A stretch of DNA of 64,000 nt from Denticeps clupeoides (lineage: Eukaryota > Chordata > Actinopteri > Clupeiformes > Denticipitidae), in NCBI RefSeq assembly GCF_900700375.1, contig NC_041720.1:640695-704694 (forward strand). The letters run 5' to 3'. Of this stretch, positions 30,690 to 41,258 are shown one piece after another. The stretch's first letter is position 1. Every line of letters starts with the position of its first letter. The translations under genes and the position numbers were made by a program. The notes under the pieces are model-generated. The model did not search any database. It saw only the letters and a list, made by a program, of their open reading frames with translations, and was not told where the DNA came from.

Positions 30690-31320
30690 TGTCATTGGAC
30701 CGCTCCTCCCACAAATGTCACCTCAAATTCACACAAGACCTAAATGTCATCATCATCATTCTGTAATATTTTCAAGGATCTCAACCTGATTAAAGACAGG
30801 AGTGAAATAAAAAATAAAGATAAACAAACATCTGGTTGTGCTCAGCAAGATATAAAGACTACAAAGAACTGGTGTGAAAAAGTTGGGGTTTATTGAGGGT
30901 AATTTACATGAGCAGAGATTGATCTTAATCTCTCCTATCGTCCAGCACTGCTTTACTTCATCCAATATCTAGGAAAGTATCTAGGAAACCATTGATATTG
31001 ACTCTGAATCCTCCTCCACTAGATGTTCAAATATCAAACAAAAGCTAAAAACCTTCCTTTTAAGGAAAACTTTGATTAAACACGGCTTTTACATATGTTT
31101 AATAAAATAAAAGATGGGTTAAGAGTTATTAAACTAATGGTGTTTGCAGATGGTATTATAGACACTGGTTACCGTCTTCTCATTCCCATCACATGATGCT
31201 GACATCGCCCTCTCCTCGACTGAGCCTGGAATGGAGTAGGTACGCCACCTGAAATCCTCAATGAATGAAGTATCAAGGATGAAACACGCAGGGATCAAGG
31301 CCAAAGTTTCAAGCATCAAC
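30690..31320. repeat. TAAR upstream flank, unit 2
   Basis: Homologous to 24570-25190; no gene is seen. Confidence 0.75.
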
Positions 31321-31324
31321 TAAG

Positions 31325-31690
31325 TTTCACTTACATTTACAGTATTTACCAGTCACTCTTATCCAGAGCGACTTACAGTCAGTAGGCAAAGGGACAGTCC
31401 CCTTTGGAGACACTCAGGGTTAAGTGTCTTGCTCAGGGTTCGAACCTGGGTCTTCTTGTCTTCTTGCTCATAGGCAAGTAAAGTGTTAAGTGTAGTGATT
31501 GTCACATGTGATACATATTAGCACAGCACATGGTGCACACAGTGAAATTTGTCCTGTGCATTTAACCCGTCACCCTGAGTGAGCAGTGGGCAATCATGAC
31601 AGGCAACCTTCTGATTACGGGGGCGCTTCCTTAACCGCTAGGCCACCACTGCCCCCCTGAGAATGTTACCCAGTAGGCTACTACCACCAA
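31325..31690 (-). mobile_element. SINE family 1 split by a SINE family 2 insertion
   Basis: A reverse family-1 SINE occupies 31325-31483 and 31660-31690; its head resumes with GTTACCCAGTAGGCTACTAC. The break holds a family-2 SINE (31493-31656), so family 2 was active after family 1 at this site. Confidence 0.85.
31493..31656 (-). mobile_element. tRNA-derived SINE, family 2 (nested)
   Basis: Reverse copy: GTGATTGTCACATGTGATAC at the left, TTAACCGCTAGGCCACCACT (reverse box A) at the right; internally shortened. Confidence 0.85.
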
Positions 31691-32130
31691 CTATGTGGTC
31701 AAAGGTGTAAACAGGGTCTCCATCCACAAGGTGAGGAGGACATGTAGGAGAATGCAGAGGGGAGATGACGAATGGTCTGAGCTGAGAATAATGGAATACT
31801 GGGTGAATCCAAAGGAATGGAGGGATATGATGTCGGATAGACTGATATGGTAGAGGACAATGAAGGGCCAATGAAGCAAGGGGACAATTTCTTTGCCTCA
31901 GTCCAGAGGTGTAGATTTTGAGTGGAGAGCCAAACCTGTTCCTCGGAGTGGTACAGTTGATCATGGGGCTGACGTCGGTGCCGTTGCTCCAGTTCAATTA
32001 TTCCAAGAACAGCACCCACTAATGTTTTGAAGGGAGTGTCACTGTCCTATAACCAGTGTCGCCACATTTGACCGCCAGCAGCTCACAGTCCCCTACTCTG
32101 CCACGCTGCTGCATTGGACTGAACTTTAGG
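31690..32130 (-). mobile_element. Ty3/gypsy retrotransposon fossil in TAAR unit 2
   Basis: Old and broken. The minus strand retains the integrase-end and chromodomain-type motifs IHPVFHYSQLRPF and LVDGDPVYTFDHIV, and the right end matches the RNase H fossil at 25480-25600. It is the paralogue of the unit 1 fossil, so the insertion predates the TAAR duplication. Confidence 0.7.
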
Positions 32131-32312
32131 GAGAAGAGCACAGCTCTCATGTGTTAAACATGTGACTGAATTTTGGGTAAGTAGATAACTATGTCATTTA
32201 AATAAGTGAACATCCACCGTCCCAGCATGTCCCTGAAGACATTGTTGCAGTGGCCACTGCAATCTTCACACCAGTCATTCATATTCATTATTCATTCAAA
32301 CAATGAATAAGC

Positions 32313-32507
32313 TGTGGTGGTAGTAGCCTAGTGGGTAACACACTCGCCTATTATTCAGAAGACCCAGGGTCAAACCCCACTTACTACCATCGTGTCCCTG
32401 AACAAGACACTTAACTCTAAGTTGCTCCAGGAGGGGACTGTCCCTGTAACTACTGATTGTAAGTCGCTCTGGATAAGGGAGTCTGGTAAATGTAAAATGT
32501 AAATGTG
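32313..32507 (+). mobile_element. tRNA-derived SINE, family 1
   Basis: Full copy: TAGCCTAGTGGGTAACACAC, GGTCAAACCCC, tail GTAAGTCGCTCTGGATAAGG. Absent from TAAR unit 1. Confidence 0.9.
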
Positions 32508-32620
32508 AATAAGCTGACCTTGTATTCAGTGGACGAGAGGGAACAGAGGCAACCTCTATGTGGGAGTGTGCCTGTCAAAAATTCTTTTGCCATGTCTTCG
32601 GGTTGGTGTGGTGGAAGTTT

Positions 32621-32875
32621 GGGGCAGTGGTGGCCTAGCGGTTAAGGAAGCCGCCCCCGTAATCAGAAGGTTGCCGGATCGAATCCTGATCCGCCAAGGC
32701 GCCACTGAGGTGCCACTGAGCAAAGCACCGTCCCCACACACTGCTCCCCGGGCGCCTGTCATGCCTGCCCACTGCTCACTCAGGGTGATGGGTTAAAAGC
32801 AGAGAACACATTTCGTTGTGTGCACCGAGTGCTGTGCTGTGTATCACAATGACAATAATTTCACTTTCACTTTCA
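32621..32875 (+). mobile_element. tRNA-derived SINE, family 2
   Basis: Box A-like GTGGCCTAGCGGTTAAGG, box B GATCGAATCC, then GGGTGATGGGTTAAAAGCAG and a CACTTTCACTTTC tail. Confidence 0.9.
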
Positions 32876-32879
32876 AGTT

Positions 32880-33700
32880 GTGCTGCCTTCTGGTAACACT
32901 GGGGCAGCCTCACGAGAGAAGGTGCAGCTGTGGGTGATGCAGTCAAAGAGGCATTGGGGCGAGGGTGTAGGTAGGTCTGTTGGGAATGAGTCCAGGATCA
33001 TGAAATTGCCAACGGCCCCAGAATCAATGAATGCCATGGATGGTATGGCAAAAAAGATGAGTCGGGAAATGATTGTGCTTACCAAACCAGGTGGGCTGGC
33101 CTTTCTGCTCATTTGGTTGGTTTGTTTCCTGGGTAGAAATAGTGGGCACAGAATCATTCAGAATATCAGATCTTCTCCTGTTTCACCCCTCTTCTGTTGG
33201 GGTGAAGACAGTGTGCCCCAACTTCATGGGTTCCTCCTGATTGTGTACGCGGGATCCGAGGAGGAGGTACCACTGAGGTGGTGGGCATTTGGCTCTCCTT
33301 GAAAAGAATGTAAATCAGTTTATTTAATCGCTTTCACTCAAGAGACCTTCCAAGGGGACACTGGCTCCCACACGACAGCTTGTCACATACTGGCCTTGGT
33401 CTCTTACGCCATAAAGTTCTGAATTCTGGCCATCAACAGCATTTGGGAAGAGAAGGCACACCCTACCATTTTATATCAGGGACTCAGAGAAGGCATCAAG
33501 GACAGGCTCGTCAACAAAGACTGGAGGGGCTGCTCTGAATGACCTCATTGAGCTCCTCACAGCTCTGGACCAGTGACAGGCCAGCTCCAGCACCCAATGC
33601 AACCTGTCCATAACCATCACCTGGTCCTTAAGCTCCAAGGTTGCTTAGCAGGGAGAGGTGCTCATTGACTTGGGGGGAATGAATCTGGCGTAAATTCACC
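32880..33700. mobile_element. Ty3/gypsy fossil fragments
   Basis: Old and broken. A minus-strand protease-type motif (FIDSGAVGNF) lies at about 32990-33060 and a plus-strand gag-like segment at about 33400-33560. Their opposite orientation means at least two fragments. No terminal repeats are recognised. Confidence 0.55.
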
Positions 33701-33767
33701 CATTATCAACCTCAGTGGGGGTCTTAAGTCGAACACACTTGCAGAGTAAAAGATGTAGACTTACCCA

Positions 33768-33966
33768 CCTCTTTGTGTCATCTCGCAATTTGAAGTGAAA
33801 TGTGTCCTCTGCTTTTAACCCATCACCATTGGTGAGCAGTAGGCAGCCATGACAGGCGCCCGTGTGCAGGGACGGTGCTTTGCTCAGTGGCACCTTGGTC
33901 ACTCAGCATTCCAACCGGCAACCTTATGATAATGAGGCCATTTCATTAACCGCTAGGCAATCACTG
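33768..33966 (-). mobile_element. tRNA-derived SINE, family 2
   Basis: Reverse copy with TTTTAACCCATCACC and TTAACCGCTAGGC; tail end eroded. Confidence 0.82.
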
Positions 33967-34074
33967 GCCCAATTTGGTTCCATGTCTCCTCCAACATTTT
34001 CTCTTTCATTGCGTCACACAGTTGGTGACAGTAGTGACAGGGACAATTCCCCTGAAAAAACTCAGGGTTAAGTG

Positions 34075-34268
34075 TCTTGCTTACAATTACAACATTTACC
34101 AGATGCCCTTATCCAGAGCAACTTACAATCAGAAGTTACAGGGACAGTCCCCCCCTGGAGACACTCGGGGTTAAGTGTCTTTCTCCGGGACACGTTGGTA
34201 GTAAGTGGGATTTGAACCTGGGTCTTCTGGTTTATAGGCAAGTGTGTTACCCACTAGGCTACTACCAT
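34075..34268 (-). mobile_element. tRNA-derived SINE, family 1
   Basis: Reverse copy ending GGCTACTACCATCC. Preceded by a partial duplicate of its own middle (34040-34080, CTCAGGGTTAAGTGTCTTGC). Confidence 0.87.
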
Positions 34269-34269
34269 C

Positions 34270-35445
34270 CCTACTTACTCCCAGATCCAGGCATCAATAC
34301 CCCCAGAGGGGCAGCTTAACCTAGGTCCAGGGGTGGAGGCAAAAAGACAACCTGGTCCCCACAGCAAGAAGGAAGCCCATTGGCCCAAACCCCAGCTGGG
34401 CGGCCAGCTCGTCCTCTCAGCCCCCAGCCCCAGCCAGAAAATGGAGAGCAAGGGTGTGAAATGACCCCCTGCCTCCCCTCATCTGCTCAAATGTGCTGTT
34501 GGCATGTGTTGTTCTAAAAATGCTTTTAAAATGAGGGAGGGGTATAGCGGGATATAGTTATAAAGATGTGACTTTTTGAGATGATTTAACATTAATACGA
34601 GTTGCCCCAGCCTGTCTATGGTCCTGCAGTGGCTAGAAATGGCGATAGGTGTAAAGAGTTGGCCATTCTGCTTTGTCATTCAGAGAGCGGCAGCTCAGAT
34701 GACTGTATCTGGAATTTTGCCTTTTATGACATCATAAGGGGAAAGGTTACCCCCCGATTCTCATGCTTTTTCCGCTCAGAGAATTTCCCACCCCTCCCAT
34801 AAAACAGTATCTCCACCGACCGTCATGGCTTCCAAACGTGAGAAGCATTACATTTGTTTGGTGATTGGATGTAAAAATTAGCACAAATGTGTTTTTTAGA
34901 TCTGTTACGTGAGACTCTGAAGAACTGGTGAGTTAATTTAAATTTGTTCTGGAAAAACGTTGACACGACTTCCTGTCTGCTTAAAACATTGTGGTTGGTG
35001 GATGGTGTTGGTGACGTCATTTCCGTGAACACCCGCTCAACTTCTATAGGTCGCTCTCCTCCTCATCCCACCTCTCTCCTCCTCAATAGCATTTAAAGCT
35101 ACAGACACCGAAACGGCACGTCCTGGGAAATCTCTTGAGGGGCTCAATCAAAATGGCTGAAATTCTAATAATAAGGGGCTTTTAATCTTCATGAAGACGC
35201 AGAAGTAAGTGGAGATTACAGTCAACAAATCAGCATCTGAGAGAGGGATCCAATCATGTGGACCAGGCTGACCTGTCCATCTTGCAATGAGACATTGTTG
35301 CTCTCAGGCACTGGATTGGTCTATCAAAGGTACTAGTTTGGGTCCTACAATACTGAATGCTGCCTTTTCTTTATGCATGTCATCTACCGACGCCTGGTCC
35401 TACAGGCAGATAAGGATAATGTGGGAGGAATCATAAAGAACTTTG
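34270..35445. repeat. duplicated intergenic segment (TAAR unit 2)
   Basis: Paralogue of 26150-27211, with an eroded TTAA-type MITE inside and no LTR element at the site that carries it in unit 1. Confidence 0.8.
34560..35185 (+). mobile_element. TTAA-type MITE (copy c, eroded)
   Basis: Core blocks GGTCCTGCAGTGGCTAGAAA and CTCCTCCTCAATAGCATTTA are present, with the ATG stretch at 34825 reading MASKREKHYICLVIGCKN. Confidence 0.78.
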
Positions 35446-35454
35446 TGACCACTT

Positions 35455-36339
35455 CATACTACTTTCCACCACTTGCATGTGGTTTAGAGGCCATCCCGTT
35501 CTTTCCTCCCTAATTACATTTCCTTAATCCCATAAAAGAATTGTTTTCTGCATGGAAGTGGAAATTGCATGATCATCATAATTGGAACTCATTTTGAAAT
35601 CATTATTGATCAGTTCAAACACCACAAACGCTATAAACAGATTTCTTAGACATGTCTTCATGGAACATTTACATTTACAGCATTTACCAGATGCCCTTAT
35701 CCAGAGCGACTTACAATCAGTAGTTACAGGGACAGTCCCCCCCTGGAGACACTCAGGGTTTAGTGTCTTGCTCAGGGACACAATGAACCTGGGACTTAGC
35801 AGACTTCTGGTTCATAGATGTGTGTGTAGCCCAGTAGGCCGGGGGAAGACCTCTGTGTGCTACAGGCCATGTGTAAAATTTACCTTTATTACCTGATAAG
35901 GAGGAAGAAAGAGGAGGAGAATTTACATATAAACAGTGCTGGCGCTGCAATGTTCCTGCAATCATCACAAATGCATGACGTATGATTGCACATTGTTATT
36001 TCAGCACTAGCACGTAACAGGCATATGCAAATTAATCATCTTCAGAGTACAAACCACAACTTGACTCTCAGTGGAAATGTGTTTACACACATACACACAC
36101 ACCGACATGCCAAATGCATCTTCTTTACAGCTTTGATTACCCACATACACATGTTAAGGATATTAAATATAAAAAAAATATTGCTAATACATAGAAATTG
36201 TATTGTACAGAAGTTTACTGGATTTAATCATCCATTTAACCAGGTGTAACTTCGTAACTTTTCATTGAAATGCATTTATTTTAAAATGCAGATTTCATCC
36301 ATTTACTTCCACTTTAAAAAAAACAACAACACCAGGTTA
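35455..36339. repeat. TAAR downstream flank, unit 3
   Basis: Nearly identical to 28740-29648. Includes a family-1 SINE at 35665-35855, AC-rich simple sequence at 36085-36103 and no gene. Confidence 0.85.
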
Positions 36340-37317
36340 TCATGAAATGACATTTTTCAGTGACGAGTCGGGGTTGAATATCTGGCGAGTTAGTATGAGT
36401 TTGACGCTTTTCTGAAACCAGGGGTGGAAGAGGGCGTAAATAACAGGGTTGATGGTGGAGTTAAAGCAGAATAAAATGGAGAAGCAGTTTACCATGATGG
36501 TGAACGCCTGTTCGTCAATGAAGTCAGTCAGCATTGAACTGATGTAATATGGCAGGAGAGCAGCCATGAAGACGCCCACCACCACGCTCAGAGCTTTAGC
36601 CGCCTTGTGCTCAGACCTTGGAGCTTTGCTCTGGTGGTTTGTTGGCTGGATCACTGCCTTGATGGCCACCACATGCTTCTTGACCATGATGAAGATTTTC
36701 ATGTACAGGGTTATTATGGTGGCTGAAGGCAGGATAAAAACGATCAGGAGGTCACAGATATACAAGGCCTGATTCATGATGAAGGAGCATTCACCAGGAC
36801 ACGTCTGAGTGCTGTGGTAGAACCTGTTGAAATAGACTAAACATACACTGTAGAGTGAAGAGAAATTCCAGGTACAGAGGACAGTGGTGAGGATCACTCT
36901 GAGCGTGACTACACTGGAGTAGTGAAATGGGATGAACAAGGAGATGTAGCGGTCCACAGCAATCAGAGTGACGTTGAAGACAGAAACCACCATGAGCTGC
37001 GTGCTACAGAGTTTGTAGATCTCACAGAGCACGAAACCAAACATCCAGCAGGGCTCAATCGTGAAAGACATCTGGAACGGCATCACCAAGATGCCCATGA
37101 GAAAATCAGCCACAGCCAGGGACAGGATCAGCAGGTTGGTGGGGGTGTGCAGCTGCTTGAAGTGGCAGACGGAGACGATCACCAGCAGGTTCCCACACGC
37201 TGTCAGAAGCACCACGGCCGCTGTGGACATGTACAGGAAGAGGTAGACTTCTGGGGGCAGGCGTCTCTCAGCACACGGCACACAGCTGAGCGTGTCGTTC
37301 ACCTCCTCAGTGCTCAT
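36340..37317 (-). CDS. Trace amine-associated receptor (TAAR), copy 3
   Basis: Intact single-exon olfactory-type GPCR, 325 residues from the preferred start (open frame to 37371). Closest to copy 2. Seven membrane segments, DRY and NPVIY are all present. The pocket is again Ser at 3.32, Asp189 at 5.42, Leu at 6.48 and Cys at 7.43. It differs from copy 2 mainly in TM3 to TM5 (TQLMVVSVFN, WNFSSLYSVCLVY, YHSTQTCPGECSF, DLLIVF). Homology with the other units stops about 90 bp upstream, so it sits at the end of the duplicated block. Confidence 0.94.
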   Translation of the reverse strand: MSTEEVNDTLSCVPCAERRLPPEVYLFLYMSTAAVVLLTACGNLLVIVSVCHFKQLHTPTNLLILSLAVADFLMGILVMPFQMSFTIEPCWMFGFVLCEIYKLCSTQLMVVSVFNVTLIAVDRYISLFIPFHYSSVVTLRVILTTVLCTWNFSSLYSVCLVYFNRFYHSTQTCPGECSFIMNQALYICDLLIVFILPSATIITLYMKIFIMVKKHVVAIKAVIQPTNHQSKAPRSEHKAAKALSVVVGVFMAALLPYYISSMLTDFIDEQAFTIMVNCFSILFCFNSTINPVIYALFHPWFQKSVKLILTRQIFNPDSSLKNVIS

Positions 37318-37368
37318 GCTTCTCCATGGGTGGAGACACGGTTCTGGAGAAGTGCAAAACTCAGCAGC

Positions 37369-37379
37369 CATTTATATGT
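37369..37379 (-). promoter_or_regulatory. TATA box of TAAR copy 3
   Basis: ACATATAAATG on the minus strand, spaced as in the other TAAR genes. Confidence 0.6.
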
Positions 37380-38869
37380 TTGTCATTGGACCGCTCCTCC
37401 CACAAATGTCACCTCAAATTCGCACAAGACCTAAATGTCGTCATCATCATTCTGTAATATTTTCAAGAGACACAGCTGATTGAGAAATTAAATGTAGAGA
37501 AATGTCATGTAGTACAGGGGGTACTCTTAAAATGTAGTTTTTTTGTGATGTAAAAAACAAGACCTGTCACGTCTCGGGTTCGTGGGGAAAAGGAGGCGCA
37601 GGAGAAGGACCTGTTTTCAGGGAAGGAACTATTTTAGAATGAACACAAGACGGCACGAGGGCCGAATGCACACCTGACCAGCGATGCCTGTCCATGATTA
37701 GAGCCCTGTTGTCAGGCTGCGAATCAGCTGTGACAGAGCGACGCCTCCAAGGGTACGTCCGCGGAGCCCAGGCAGAAACACTGGTGGAGGTTGCGGGGCA
37801 GGCGGAAACCACAGGGCTCCAGCACTGTGGGCATTGCAGGTCCTCCCTGGCTTTGCAGCACCACCTGGGGGATAAGAAGAGGGGAAACATATTTCACAAA
37901 CAAACATATATCGGGACAGTGGTGGCGGTTCCATAATCAGAAGGTATATGGGGGTGCCAAGGTGCCACTGAGGTCCGCTTGATGAAGGTACCATCCCCAC
38001 ACACTGCTCCCCGGGCGCCTGTCATGGTGCCCACTGCTCACCAAAAGAGAGGGTCGTCGGGCTCCTCCAAGCTTTGCAGGACCACCTTCGGAAGCTGGGC
38101 CAGGTTAGGTCATGGTGGGCTGGTAGGCACATTTGCAGACGATGCAGGAGATGCTGGAGGACTTGGCATGGAAGGACGTGGGTGCTAGGGTTGGTGCGTG
38201 AGGACTGGGAGAATGGGCGTGCTTGAGTTTAGGGACTCACAGGGAACCACACAGCAGCAAGGGGAGCACACGGTTTTACCGAGGCTCATGCGCATCAGGA
38301 GGGGACTGGTAGGTTGGCATCATCCAGGTCAAGTTCATTGGGCATCGGGCAGCAGGCGGGTGCAAAAACAGACGATTTGCAAGGGCAAATCCAAAAGATA
38401 ATTCAGTGTCAGTTGCTGTTGCTTCCCTTGGCACCTAGCGATGCAACTGGTCTGGTCCTGCCACACCAGCTCCACAACCACGTCATTCATTGCCAGCGTC
38501 TACTTCCGGGTGGATGGTCTCGCAGCTGCCCGCTCACCCCCTATGGGCGGGGTGGTGGATCGGGATCAGGTTTTCATCCTGGCCAAAGTACAGTGGATCA
38601 ACTTTTTTGCCTTGGACACCTGGGTGAGGGTGCATGAACATGGGATTGGGAGGTTCTGTAGGAACCTAGGTGTTCGGGGCACTGCTGCATACTGTCCTGT
38701 TTCATAATTATTGCAGTGAGTTCTGTTTGCATACATTGGGGCCGAAAGTGAAGTGTTCATAAATCCCTCCCCCTTAACTAAATTCCCAGTTCCAGCTGAA
38801 GGAGAGTGACCCAAAGCATGATATTGCCACCACTAAGTTTCACTGTAGACATTTCCCAGTACTCCAGAA

Positions 38870-39065
38870 TTCATGTTACCTTGTCTTGTGTTCCTGATTA
38901 CCCTGATTGTTAACAACTGTTAATAGTAGTATAAATGTATCCTAGTCATGTCCTGTCCTTGTGCTGTTATTTGTCTTTTACTCGGGTTCATGTGTAGCAT
39001 CTGTGAGAACGTCCCCGTATCCCGTCTGTATTATTAAATCCCTGTGTTAGTGAGGTTCGCACTTG
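38870..39065 (+). mobile_element. possible solo LTR fossil
   Basis: Composition and order (C/T-rich start, TATAAATG, later ATTAAAT near the end) resemble fish gypsy terminal repeats. The boundaries are not secure and no partner is seen. Confidence 0.25.
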
Positions 39066-39397
39066 TAAATTTCTTCAGTCTCTTTACTTGATGGCAGGCT
39101 GAGTTCTTTAATTAAATCATAAGGTGCTTCAACAAAATATTAGTTTGAGGATGTGCACCCTTATACAACCATCTTATTGTAAACTTTTTGTTTTTTCAAA
39201 CAGATTTGCTTATTATTTTTATTACAATTTTGCAGGTTACTGGTCACGTTAAGGGTGGGAAACATTTTGAAATTGCGTATTGTGGTCTACTTTTTTATTC
39301 CCCAAATCTTGCCATATTTATAGGCATGTGCACAGTTTTTATATCCATGCATGATTTATGAACTGAACTGAATATGTTTATCTTCAAATAAGTGAAA

Positions 39398-39597
39398 GTG
39401 TTTTTGTCAATGTGATGCACAGCAAGAAACAAAACGTGTCCTCTGCATTTAACCATCACCCTTAGTGAGCAGTGAGCACCATGACAGGGGCCCGGGGAGC
39501 AGTGTGTGGGGACGGTACCTTCATCAAAGGGACCTCAGTGGCTCGTTGGTGGGTCAGGATTTGGACTTGTAACCCGCTAGACCACCACTCCTCCAAT
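39398..39597 (-). mobile_element. tRNA-derived SINE, family 2
   Basis: Reverse copy: GTGTCCTCTGCATTTAACCA, GGGGCCCGGGGAGCAGTGTG, ending AACCCGCTAGACCACCACT. Confidence 0.82.
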
Positions 39598-40207
39598 AAT
39601 GCAAACTTAGGGATGACATGATCCAGGACTATAAGATTCTAAGAGGTCTAGATGCTGTTCATAAAAATACTGTACCTATTTCAACAAACTTTGAGTTATT
39701 TTAGATACATATACACACACACACACACACACACTTATATATGAAAAACAATTATTACATAATGTAATTAATGCATTTGTTTTAACAGAATTGTGAGAAA
39801 TAATGACCATAAAGGATTGAGGAACTGATGTTGTACCGACAGCAATCATCTGGAAAATTAATATTTACAGGAAATTTACAAGTTCTTGCATACTCCACAT
39901 AAAGGACATCTGCTAATGGCTCACATAATAACACACATACCGCGGTTTCAGTTTCTGTGATGGAGAGTGAGTGATTTTGGGACTGGAGGATCTGGTAGTG
40001 GGGACAATCTGGTCAGAACAGTTAAATTCCTGTAATTCATTAATTTTCATGTTTTCATGAAGGTTCCAATATGTAAATTAAACTCAAAACTGTTAAAAAT
40101 GTATATTTATTTATGAACAAACTTTAATGGGATGTATGATTATACAATAAGGTCTATTCGTATACATTGGTGGCATTTATCCGATGCCTTTATTCAGAGC
40201 TGATCCT

Positions 40208-41194
40208 TCATGAAATGATGAATGAGGGGTCTGTTCTGAAAATCCTGAACGTTAGAATGAGCTTGATGCTCTTCTTGAACCAGGGGTAGAACAGGGCATA
40301 GATGATTGGGTTTATGGTGGAGTTGAGACTGAAGAGGACATCTAGGCTGTTGAAGATGTTGGACGCTGACTGCGCCTCCATCAGGTCAAACATGACCGTA
40401 CTGAGGAAATACGGCATCAGACAAGCCAGGAAGACGGCCACCACGATCCCGAGGATCTTAGCAGCCTTCCTCTCTGATTTCATGGTGGAGGTTTTATCTG
40501 ACGCGATGGTCACGTCTCTCTGGGTGCAAAGTGCCCGGATTGCAACTGCGTGCCGCCTGGCGGTGACAAAGATTCTCGTGTAAAGAACAGTGATTGTGCC
40601 GCATGGCAGAATGAAGGTGATGAGCAGGTCGGAGATAAAGATGGTCTGGACAAAGCCATAGTAGCACTGGCCTGGACACATCCTGATGGAGGAGTTGGTG
40701 ACATAGAGCACTGAGCTGTTGTAGAAGAAGGACACGAGCCAAATGCTCAGCACCGCGGCCAGGATGACGTTCAGGGACACCAGGCAGCGGTACTGGAAGG
40801 GGTGGCTGAGCCCCAGGTAGCGGTCGACGGCGATCAGAGCGATGTTATAAACCGAGACGAAGGTCAGGTGGAGCCCGGACAGCTTGTACACTTCACAGAT
40901 CGCAGAGCCGAAGATCCAGCAGAGCTCGATTAAACGCGTCATGTGGAAGGGCATGACGAGGATCCCCACGAGGAAGTCGGTGACGGCCAGGGACAGGATC
41001 AGCAGGTTGGTGGGGGTGTGCAGCTGCCTGAAGAGGCAGACGGAGACGATCACCAGCAGGTTCCCACACGCTGTCAGAAGCACCGCGGCCGCCGTGAGCG
41101 TGTAGAGCAACACGTAGATCTCTGTGGACATGTCTGCGGGTCGACCGGTACATGGCGCACAGTCAGAGGTGCCGTTCGCCTCCTCTACACGCAT
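40208..41194 (-). CDS. Trace amine-associated receptor (TAAR), copy 4 (divergent)
   Basis: Intact single-exon olfactory-type GPCR, 328 residues. The frame stays open to 41365, but the upstream part spans the conserved TATA block, so MRVEEANGTSDCAPC is taken as the start. It has GNLLVIVS, VTDFLVGILVMPF, DRY 124-126 and a full TAAR TM7 signature (NSTINPIIYALFYPWF), which the other three copies have altered to H. Position 3.32 is Gly107, and Asp189 is at 5.42. Position 6.48 is Leu259. N-glycosylation sites are likely at Asn7 and in ECL2 (VTNSS). It is clearly diverged from copies 1-3 and outside the tandem unit, so it is probably an older duplicate. Confidence 0.94.
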   Translation of the reverse strand: MRVEEANGTSDCAPCTGRPADMSTEIYVLLYTLTAAAVLLTACGNLLVIVSVCLFRQLHTPTNLLILSLAVTDFLVGILVMPFHMTRLIELCWIFGSAICEVYKLSGLHLTFVSVYNIALIAVDRYLGLSHPFQYRCLVSLNVILAAVLSIWLVSFFYNSSVLYVTNSSIRMCPGQCYYGFVQTIFISDLLITFILPCGTITVLYTRIFVTARRHAVAIRALCTQRDVTIASDKTSTMKSERKAAKILGIVVAVFLACLMPYFLSTVMFDLMEAQSASNIFNSLDVLFSLNSTINPIIYALFYPWFKKSIKLILTFRIFRTDPSFIIS

Positions 41195-41247
41195 TGGAGC
41201 CAGAGACCCACGCCACGCTTCTCGGGGAAAGGCCACCGCCGGCCTGT

Positions 41248-41258
41248 CATTTATATGT
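41248..41258 (-). promoter_or_regulatory. TATA box of TAAR copy 4
   Basis: ACATATAAATG on the minus strand, with GTGGGAGGAG about 15 bp upstream. Here the ATG inside the block is out of frame with the receptor, which supports a core-promoter role. Confidence 0.65.

Larger units (their letters stand above)
37460..40207. other. intergenic between TAAR copies 3 and 4
   Basis: No intact gene seen. 37565-38740 is GC-rich with short open frames in several phases and no recognised motif. 37915-38045 is a partial family-2 SINE (CCCCACACACTGCTCCCCGG). 38870-39065 looks like a promoter and polyadenylation region of an old LTR (TATAAATG, ATTAAATCCC), only weakly supported. A family-2 SINE is at 39398-39597 and an (AC)n tract at 39713-39734. 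Confidence 0.5.
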
